A stretch of 9,262 nt of DNA. Origin: Clostridia bacterium (GTDB lineage: Bacteria > Bacillota > Clostridia > Christensenellales > HGM11417). The stretch spans positions 1 to 9,262 of the forward strand of contig JAFQWR010000062.1 in assembly GCA_017407365.1 (NCBI GenBank), given 5' to 3'. Each line of letters opens with the position of its first letter. The first letter of the stretch is position 1. The notes beneath the pieces were generated by a model that saw only the letters and a list, made by a program, of their open reading frames with translations, did no database searches and was not told where the DNA came from. Of the stretch, positions 1-4,947 are shown piece after piece. A program made the position numbers and the translations under genes.

Positions 1-915
1 CATACCACGAGTGAGGCGGCAGAGCTTGTTGCCGACCTTCTGATGGAGCACGGTGGCGGCGGTGTAGCAATTTACGACCGTCAGGATATTCTTGATTTTA
101 TGAAATCCGGCAGGGTGTGGGATTACGTTGAAGATAAGCTTTTGCAGACGGATGACGTTGTTCTTGTCAAGGGCTTTATGCCCTTAGAGCTGACCGAAAG
201 CGGCTACCGTAAGCTTCTGCCCGATCTGGATGCGTTAAAGGAGCGCTGTCAGGGCAATCTTACAACGGGTTCCTTCGAGATTGTCACAAGAGAAATCGAC
301 GATGAGGACTGGGTGGAAATCTGGAAAAAGCACTATAAGCCCATTCCCATTGGCAGAGTTGTCATTTGTCCCGAATGGCTGGAATATTACCGTAAGCTGA
401 ACGAGGTTGTTGTGCGTCTGGATCCGGGCATGGCATTCGGTACGGGCGAGCACGAAACCACCTCTCTTTGCATCGAGCTGATGCAGCGCTACGGCATGGA
501 GGGGAAATCGGTAGCGGACGTCGGCTGTGGCAGCGGTATTCTTGGCATCACCGCCGTTAAGCTTGGCGCACGTAAGGTGCTTATGACGGATATCGATCCC
601 ATTGCCATCCGTGCGGCAGAAATGAATGCCGATCTCAACGGCGTAAAAGACCGCATTACCTTTTCCTGTCAAAATTTGTTAGACCGTAAGGATGTTATCG
701 TGGACGTTCTGCTGGTAAATATCGTGGCAGAGGTTCTCATTGATTTTGCCCCCGGGCTTCCCTCTAAGCTTTGCGACGGTGGCGTGGTCATCCTTTCCGG
801 TATTATCCAGGCACGCAAGGAGGCTGTTATCAGCGTATACGAGCGTGCAGGCTTCCGCTTAGAGAGCATTCGAGATAAGGGTGAGTGGTGTGCGCTTGCC
901 ATGCGTAAAAACTGA
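1..915 (+). CDS. prmA: Ribosomal protein L11 methyltransferase PrmA (5' end outside window)
   Basis: PrmA transfers methyl groups from S-adenosylmethionine to ribosomal protein L11 in the cytoplasm. The frame is open from base 1 and reads HTTSEAAELVADLL before the first ATG at 43. This matches the usual PrmA N-terminus, in which HTTSEA comes a few residues after the start, so the true start lies upstream of the window and ATG 43 is internal. The 304 visible residues are nearly the whole protein of about 310. The N-terminal L11-recognition domain is followed by the hallmark DPGMAFGTGEHETT (visible residues 141-154), then SAM motif I DVGCGSGILGI (173-183) and an acidic motif II in MTDIDP. VNIVAEVL near residue 240 fits the family's catalytic-loop region. 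The stop codon shares one base with the rsmE start (TGATG), so the two are translationally coupled. The prmA-rsmE pairing is common in Firmicutes and supports both calls. Confidence 0.95.
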   Translation, partial: HTTSEAAELVADLLMEHGGGGVAIYDRQDILDFMKSGRVWDYVEDKLLQTDDVVLVKGFMPLELTESGYRKLLPDLDALKERCQGNLTTGSFEIVTREIDDEDWVEIWKKHYKPIPIGRVVICPEWLEYYRKLNEVVVRLDPGMAFGTGEHETTSLCIELMQRYGMEGKSVADVGCGSGILGITAVKLGARKVLMTDIDPIAIRAAEMNADLNGVKDRITFSCQNLLDRKDVIVDVLLVNIVAEVLIDFAPGLPSKLCDGGVVILSGIIQARKEAVISVYERAGFRLESIRDKGEWCALAMRKN

Positions 916-1649
916 TGGCGGGCAGGTTTTTTATTCCGCCCTCTGCAATAGACGGCAACAGTATTGTAATCACGGGCGATGAGGCGCATCATATCGGAAT
1001 CGTCATGCGTAAGCGTGTGGGAGAGCTGATTTGCCTGTCTACGGGCGACGGGCTTGATTATTACGCTGAAATCACCTCTGTTTCAAAGGCAGAGATTCGT
1101 CTTTTGCTCATCCGCACCGAAAGCAACCAAACCAAGCCTGACCTTTCGCTCACCGCCTATCTTGGTGCGCTGAAGGGGGATAAACTGGATCTTGCCGTGC
1201 AGAAGCTTTCTGAGCTTGGGGCAGAACGGGTGATTCCCGTATATACAAAATATACCGTGGTAAAGGACGTCAAAACAGAGCGCCTCAGGAGGATTGCTCT
1301 TGAATCTGCCAAGCAATGCGGCAGGGCTGATGTGATGCAGATTGGCGAGCCGATCCACTTAAAGCAAGCAATCGAGGCGTTTTCTTCACATCAGAGGGTG
1401 CTGTTTGCATATGAATGTGAAAGAGAGCACAGCCTCAGGCAGGAGCTTGGTGCGGCGGCTCCGCAATCTGCGGCTATTGTAATCGGCCCGGAGGGCGGCT
1501 TTGCGCCCGATGAGGCAGAGGCAATCGTGCAGGGCGGCGGCGTGGCTGTTTCTCTTGGTAAAAGAATACTCCGTGCAGAAACGGCGGCTATTTCGCTTGC
1601 CGCTATCGTAATGTACGAATGGGGAGAAAAAGAAGATGAAAATTCTTAA
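915..1649 (+). CDS. rsmE: 16S rRNA (uracil-1498-N3)-methyltransferase RsmE
   Basis: RsmE is a SPOUT-class, SAM-dependent enzyme that makes m3U1498 in 16S rRNA of the 30S subunit. At 244 residues it has the normal family length. The N-terminal PUA-like RNA-binding part contains DEAHHIGIVMRKRVGE (residues 22-37). The middle has KGDKLDLAVQKLSELG (87-102) and the conserved ER...A..QCGR stretch (122-137). The C-terminal trefoil-knot SAM site shows IGPEGGF (190-196) and LGKRILRAETA (214-224), both diagnostic. The start ATG overlaps the prmA stop by one base. The 3' end overlaps plsC by 14 bases, and the plsC ribosome binding site lies within the last codons. Expression is therefore probably coupled to both neighbours. 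Confidence 0.95.
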   Translation: MAGRFFIPPSAIDGNSIVITGDEAHHIGIVMRKRVGELICLSTGDGLDYYAEITSVSKAEIRLLLIRTESNQTKPDLSLTAYLGALKGDKLDLAVQKLSELGAERVIPVYTKYTVVKDVKTERLRRIALESAKQCGRADVMQIGEPIHLKQAIEAFSSHQRVLFAYECEREHSLRQELGAAAPQSAAIVIGPEGGFAPDEAEAIVQGGGVAVSLGKRILRAETAAISLAAIVMYEWGEKEDENS

Positions 1650-2382
1650 TTACGGCTTTTTGAAGGCGATTGTATATTTGCCCTGGCGAATCATATGGCC
1701 TATCAGAACGATTGGCAGAGAAAACGTGCCCAAGGAGGGAGGAATGTTTGTTGCGTGCAATCACTTTTCTCTTTCCGATCCCATACACGTTTTGTATTCC
1801 GTGCCCCGTCAGCTTGCCTTTTTGGGCAAAAAGGAACTTTTTGGCAATAAGCTTTTCGGCGGTGTTCTCAGCGCATTCGGAGCCGTTCCCATCGACAGAG
1901 AAAAGGCAGGCATCGGCTCTATGCGAACCTGCGTGAATATTGTCAAAGAGGGCAAGGGGCTTTTGGTGTTCCCCGAGGGAACTCGCAATAAGGATGATGA
2001 CGAGCTGATGCCCTTCAAGGGCGGTGTTTCTGTTATGGCGCACATGGCAAAGGCTCCCATTCTGCCCGTGCTGATTTACTGCCGTCCCCGTAAGTTCCAT
2101 CGAAACTATATTGTCATCGGTAAGCCCATCTGTCTGGATGAGTACGCAGGCAAACCGTTGAAGGAAGAGCAGATCAAGGAAATTGACGAAAGACTGCGCA
2201 ATGAAATGCTTGCATTAAAAGAGCAGGTTCCGCAGAAATTCCGTGAACGCTATGAACGCAACCGCGAAAAAATCTATGCAAAATATCGTAAAAAGGAAGA
2301 GCGGAAACGCTTGAAAAAGGAGCGTAAGCTGTTAAAAAAGCAAAAAATCGAAGCGCGTAAGGGCAAAAAGGAGCAAGACTGA
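1636..2382 (+). CDS. plsC: 1-acyl-sn-glycerol-3-phosphate acyltransferase (PlsC family)
   Basis: This is a membrane-associated acyltransferase expected to acylate lysophosphatidic acid to phosphatidic acid in phospholipid synthesis. The four family blocks appear in order: HX4D in NHFSLSD (H43, D48), FGAVPIDR (81-88) in the glycerol-phosphate binding region, FPEGTR (112-117), and APILPV (140-145). The N-terminal FLKAIVYLPWRIIWPI stretch (residues 8-23) is hydrophobic and may anchor the enzyme to the membrane. Purine-rich GGGAGAAAAAGAAG sits just before ATG 1636, which overlaps the rsmE end. The unusual part is the last 45 or so residues (about 205-248), which are almost all Lys, Arg and Glu and form a charged helical tail beyond the catalytic domain. 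In many Firmicutes plsC lies between cmk and ispH; cmk is absent here but the plsC-ispH-rpsA order is kept. The exact acyl acceptor is inferred from the family. Confidence 0.9.
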   Translation: MKILNYGFLKAIVYLPWRIIWPIRTIGRENVPKEGGMFVACNHFSLSDPIHVLYSVPRQLAFLGKKELFGNKLFGGVLSAFGAVPIDREKAGIGSMRTCVNIVKEGKGLLVFPEGTRNKDDDELMPFKGGVSVMAHMAKAPILPVLIYCRPRKFHRNYIVIGKPICLDEYAGKPLKEEQIKEIDERLRNEMLALKEQVPQKFRERYERNREKIYAKYRKKEERKRLKKERKLLKKQKIEARKGKKEQD

Positions 2383-2384
2383 TT

Positions 2385-4649
2385 ATGCCTGTAACGGTTG
2401 CAAGGCACAGTGGCTTTTGCAGCGGTGTTAAGCGCGCTGTTGCCATAGCAGAGCAAAACGCCGCCCCCGGTGTGTACGTGCTGGGAGAGCTGATTCACAA
2501 TCCCGACGTTGTGAAGCGGCTGGAGCAAAAGGGGCTTGTCACGGCTGAAAGCGTAGAGGAGGTCCCCGACGGAGCAACTCTCATCATTCGCTCTCACGGG
2601 GTGGCAGAGGCTGTCATCAGAAGAGCAGAGCAAAAGGGGCTTAAGGTTCTGGATGCAACCTGTCCCTCTGTGCGACGCATTCACGAGATCGTAAGAAAGT
2701 ATTACGCCGAGGGCTACAAAATCGTCATCGTTGGCGAGGCAGGTCACCCCGAGGTGGTCGGTATCAATGGGTGGTGTAACGGAGAGGCATACGTCTTGAA
2801 TTCCGTTCCGCAAAGCGCTTTACCCTTAAATGGGGCGGAAAAAGTGTGTATTGTGTGTCAAACTACCTTCTCAGAGGAAATTTTTGGCAAAATTAAAAAA
2901 AATATTTTGCTTGATGGGGTAAAAACACTTGAAGTTTTTAACACAATTTGTTATACTACTAAGGAGCGTAATAAAGAGACTGCGTTTTTGGCACAAAAAA
3001 GTGACTGCGTAATCGTTTTGGGCGGTCGCAACAGTGCTAATACACGCAAGCTTTTTGAACTTTCCTCCAGGTCGTGCAGTCACGTGTATTGGGTGGAAAG
3101 CTTACGCGAATTGGAATTGGAACGATTAAAAAAATTTCAGAACGTTTCAATTGTTGCTGGCGCGTCAACTCCCATCGAGTTGATCAAGGAGGTTAAATTA
3201 GCTATGTCAGAGATCATCAAAGAAGCAAACGAAGTTGCAGCTGAAGAAGTTACGACGAACGAAACCGCTTCGCAACCCATCGCATCCGAAGCTCCCGTTG
3301 AAGTAGTAGCGGAAGAAGCGAAAAAAGGCCCCATGACCATGGAAGACGTCCTGCAGGACATCGATAAGCAGAAAAAGAATCTGCGCCGCGGTCAGGTCAT
3401 GAAAGCAGTTATCGTAGCCGTAAACGACGACGGTGTTGCTCTCCAGCTTGGTGCGAAAAAAGAATTCGTGCTTTCCAAAGCGGAAGCTACCCTCGACGAA
3501 GAATTCAACGCAGCAAACTTTGTTATAGGTGAAGAACTCGAGGTCGTTTGCACCGGTACCGAGCCCTTCTCCGTATCGCGTAAAGCGCTTTTACTCAGCC
3601 AGATCGAGGCTGAAAAGATCTCCGGTTTAACCGACGGCGAAGAGTTTACCGTTAAGGTAGACGGCCACAACAAGGGCGGTCTTACTGCTAAATTCGGTTC
3701 TTACTCCGTATTTATTCCTGCTTCGCAGATCCGTATCGGCTATGTTAAAACGGAAGATCTGCCCAAGTACGTAGGCAAAGAGCTGCGCTTAAAGGCTCTT
3801 AAAATCGAGCGTAAGAACATCACCGGCTCCTGCCGTCCCATCATCGAGGCAGAGCGCGCTATCCGTGATGCAGAGCGCAAAAAATTGGTTGATGAATTCT
3901 TCAGCACCATCGAGGTTGGTCACGTTGTAGAAGGTAAGGTTGCTCGCTTTGCAGCTTTCGGTGCTTTCGTTAACGTAAATGGCTTCGATTGCCTCGCTCA
4001 CATCAGCGATCTTGCTTGGACGAACGTACGTAAAGCAGAGGACGTTCTCGAAAAAGATAAAGTATACGAGTTCGTTGTACTCAAAATCGATAAAGAAAAT
4101 CAGCGTGTTTCCATCGGTTACAAGCAGTTACAGCCCAAGCCCTGGACGTTAGCAGCAGAAAAGTATCCTGCAGGCTCCGTTATCAAGGGTAAGGTTGTTC
4201 GCATTGCTTCCTTTGGTGCATTCGTAGAGGTTGAGCCCGGTATCGACGGTCTGGTTCACGTTTCCCAGATCTCCCACGAGTGGATCGAGAATCCCACCAG
4301 CGCACTCAAGGTTGGTGACGAGATCGACGTTAAGGTTCTGGACATCAAGCCCGAGGAAGAAAAGCTCACGCTTTCCATCAAGGCTCTGGTTGAAGCTCCC
4401 GAAAGACCCGAACGCCGTCCCCGTGAAGAGGCTGAAGAGGGTGCAGAGGCTCGTCCTTCCGACCGTATCCAGCGCTTCGAGCGCCGTGAACGCTCCGGTG
4501 AACAGCAGAGAGCAGAGCGCCGTGAGCGCCGTCCCCGCAACACCGACGATGGCCCCCACGAGTTTATCGCAGACAGCGGTATGGGCGCTTCCATCGGCGA
4601 GCTGTTAAAGGATGCAGGTCTGAACTTAGACGAAACCACCGAAGACTAA
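2385..4649 (+). CDS. ispH-rpsA: IspH (HMBPP reductase) - ribosomal protein S1 fusion
   Basis: The 754-residue reading frame joins two normally separate proteins. Residues 1-272 are IspH, the 4Fe-4S enzyme that reduces HMBPP to IPP and DMAPP as the last MEP-pathway step. The three cluster cysteines are C12 (SGFCSG), C93 (DATCPSV) and C189 (NTICYTT). The substrate-site residues H38, H71, H121 with E123, NSANT (216-220) and S261 are also present, so this half should be active. Residues 274-754 are a four-repeat S1 protein of Firmicute size: an acidic leader, S1 repeats at about 336-408, 417-493, 511-585 and 596-669, and an Arg/Glu-rich tail. Repeats 3 and 4 keep the clear FGAFV signature. The ATG at 2385 follows AAGGAG at 2369-2374, two bases after the plsC stop. 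Such fusions are known in Clostridia. Codon use becomes more uniform and highly biased in the S1 half. Confidence 0.95.
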   Translation: MPVTVARHSGFCSGVKRAVAIAEQNAAPGVYVLGELIHNPDVVKRLEQKGLVTAESVEEVPDGATLIIRSHGVAEAVIRRAEQKGLKVLDATCPSVRRIHEIVRKYYAEGYKIVIVGEAGHPEVVGINGWCNGEAYVLNSVPQSALPLNGAEKVCIVCQTTFSEEIFGKIKKNILLDGVKTLEVFNTICYTTKERNKETAFLAQKSDCVIVLGGRNSANTRKLFELSSRSCSHVYWVESLRELELERLKKFQNVSIVAGASTPIELIKEVKLAMSEIIKEANEVAAEEVTTNETASQPIASEAPVEVVAEEAKKGPMTMEDVLQDIDKQKKNLRRGQVMKAVIVAVNDDGVALQLGAKKEFVLSKAEATLDEEFNAANFVIGEELEVVCTGTEPFSVSRKALLLSQIEAEKISGLTDGEEFTVKVDGHNKGGLTAKFGSYSVFIPASQIRIGYVKTEDLPKYVGKELRLKALKIERKNITGSCRPIIEAERAIRDAERKKLVDEFFSTIEVGHVVEGKVARFAAFGAFVNVNGFDCLAHISDLAWTNVRKAEDVLEKDKVYEFVVLKIDKENQRVSIGYKQLQPKPWTLAAEKYPAGSVIKGKVVRIASFGAFVEVEPGIDGLVHVSQISHEWIENPTSALKVGDEIDVKVLDIKPEEEKLTLSIKALVEAPERPERRPREEAEEGAEARPSDRIQRFERRERSGEQQRAERRERRPRNTDDGPHEFIADSGMGASIGELLKDAGLNLDETTED
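2929..2957 (+). promoter_or_regulatory. Candidate internal sigma-A promoter for the rpsA half
   Basis: TTGAAG (2929-2934) and TATACT (2952-2957) are separated by exactly 17 bases. A TG one base before the -10 (2949-2950) makes it an extended -10 element. It lies in a locally AT-rich part of the ispH coding region, and transcription would begin near 2964, about 240 bases before ATG 3204. Promoter activity is inferred. Confidence 0.5.
3186..3206 (+). promoter_or_regulatory. Internal ribosome binding site and start at the IspH/S1 junction
   Basis: AAGGAGG at 3186-3192 is a near-perfect match to the anti-Shine-Dalgarno sequence and is followed after 11 bases by ATG 3204-3206. It falls exactly where the IspH domain ends (PIELIKEV) and the S1 leader begins. 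As coding sequence it encodes only Ile-Lys-Glu-Val. Confidence 0.55.
3204..4649 (+). CDS. rpsA: Possible separate ribosomal protein S1 product from internal start
   Basis: An in-frame ATG at codon 274 of the fusion begins MSEIIKEANEVAAEEV, which looks like a normal acidic S1 N-terminus. It follows AAGGAGG at 3186-3192 with an 11-base spacer, slightly long but workable. The product would be 481 residues with four S1 RNA-binding repeats plus the Arg/Glu-rich tail. S1 binds mRNA at the 30S subunit and is needed at ribosome-like amounts, whereas IspH is needed at far lower amounts. A separate start would let the two levels differ. That this start is used is inference from the ribosome binding site, its place at the domain junction and the promoter upstream; the sequence alone does not prove it. 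Confidence 0.5.
   Translation: MSEIIKEANEVAAEEVTTNETASQPIASEAPVEVVAEEAKKGPMTMEDVLQDIDKQKKNLRRGQVMKAVIVAVNDDGVALQLGAKKEFVLSKAEATLDEEFNAANFVIGEELEVVCTGTEPFSVSRKALLLSQIEAEKISGLTDGEEFTVKVDGHNKGGLTAKFGSYSVFIPASQIRIGYVKTEDLPKYVGKELRLKALKIERKNITGSCRPIIEAERAIRDAERKKLVDEFFSTIEVGHVVEGKVARFAAFGAFVNVNGFDCLAHISDLAWTNVRKAEDVLEKDKVYEFVVLKIDKENQRVSIGYKQLQPKPWTLAAEKYPAGSVIKGKVVRIASFGAFVEVEPGIDGLVHVSQISHEWIENPTSALKVGDEIDVKVLDIKPEEEKLTLSIKALVEAPERPERRPREEAEEGAEARPSDRIQRFERRERSGEQQRAERRERRPRNTDDGPHEFIADSGMGASIGELLKDAGLNLDETTED
4479..4529 (+). repeat. Short direct repeat encoding ERRER in the S1 tail
   Basis: GAGCGCCGTGAACGC (4479-4493) and GAGCGCCGTGAGCGC (4515-4529) match at 14 of 15 bases, 36 bases (12 codons) apart. 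Each encodes ERRER. A related ERRP occurs earlier in the same tail at about 4406-4417. The repeats make the C-terminal tail of S1 a low-complexity, strongly charged segment. Confidence 0.6.
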
Positions 4650-4663
4650 TTTTTAGTAAACAT

Positions 4664-4697
4664 AAACAGGTACGCTTTTGGCGTGCCTGTTTTTTTA
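4664..4697 (+). terminator. Intrinsic terminator of the prmA-rsmE-plsC-ispH/rpsA operon
   Basis: ACAGGTACGC (4666-4675), a 5-base loop and GCGTGCCTGT (4681-4690) form a 10-bp stem with one G-T wobble. A run of T follows at 4690-4696. It begins 15 bases after the rpsA stop codon. Confidence 0.92.
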
Positions 4698-4853
4698 TAT
4701 CCAACTTCTGTTATTCCGTTTGTTTTGTGCCCTTGCTTCGTTTTTCTGAATAATTGCTTCGCCGTTGCGTAGACTCGGTTTTTTGCGGGATAATAAGCGG
4801 TTCTGTGTGTATGCATTGCCAAGACAAATTTTTATATACTTTATGTATTTCAC
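4698..4853. other. Intergenic stretch without a recognised gene
   Basis: Between the operon terminator and the galactosidase promoter I find no credible reading frame, tRNA or riboswitch fold. The only notable item is the word TTGCTTCG, which occurs twice (4733-4740 and 4754-4761) 21 bases apart on the same strand. I see no clear catabolite-repression (cre) palindrome. Confidence 0.5.
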
Positions 4854-4882
4854 TTGTTTTTTATCTCTTGGTATTGTATAAT
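4854..4882 (+). promoter_or_regulatory. Sigma-A type promoter of the alpha-galactosidase gene
   Basis: TTGTTT (4854-4859) and a perfect TATAAT (4877-4882) are separated by 17 bases. A second TATAAT overlaps it at 4882-4887. Transcription would start near 4889, giving a leader of about 55 bases before ATG 4945. This argues against the earlier ATG at 4891 as the translation start. Confidence 0.7.
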
Positions 4883-4933
4883 ATAATCGTATGTGTATGT
4901 ATTTTCAGCACGTATATTCTATGAATAGCTTCC

Positions 4934-4947
4934 AGGAGACGGAAATG
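4934..4947 (+). promoter_or_regulatory. Ribosome binding site fixing the galactosidase start
   Basis: AGGAGA at 4934-4939 lies 5 bases before ATG 4945. The other in-frame ATGs, at 4891 and 4921, have no comparable site, and the first lies practically on the predicted transcription start. Confidence 0.75.

Noticed and set aside
43..45. ATG 43 as the true start of prmA
   Set aside because: The frame is open back to base 1 and encodes the conserved HTTSEA segment of the PrmA N-terminus, so the gene begins before the window.
4149..4639. Open frames on both strands over the 3' end of the S1 coding region
   Set aside because: They are shadows of the repetitive, GC-rich S1 coding sequence and have no independent support.
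4891..4944. Earlier ATGs (4891 and 4921) as the galactosidase start
   Set aside because: ATG 4891 falls on the predicted transcription start and neither has a ribosome binding site. AGGAGA before ATG 4945 and the catalytic residue numbering favour 4945.
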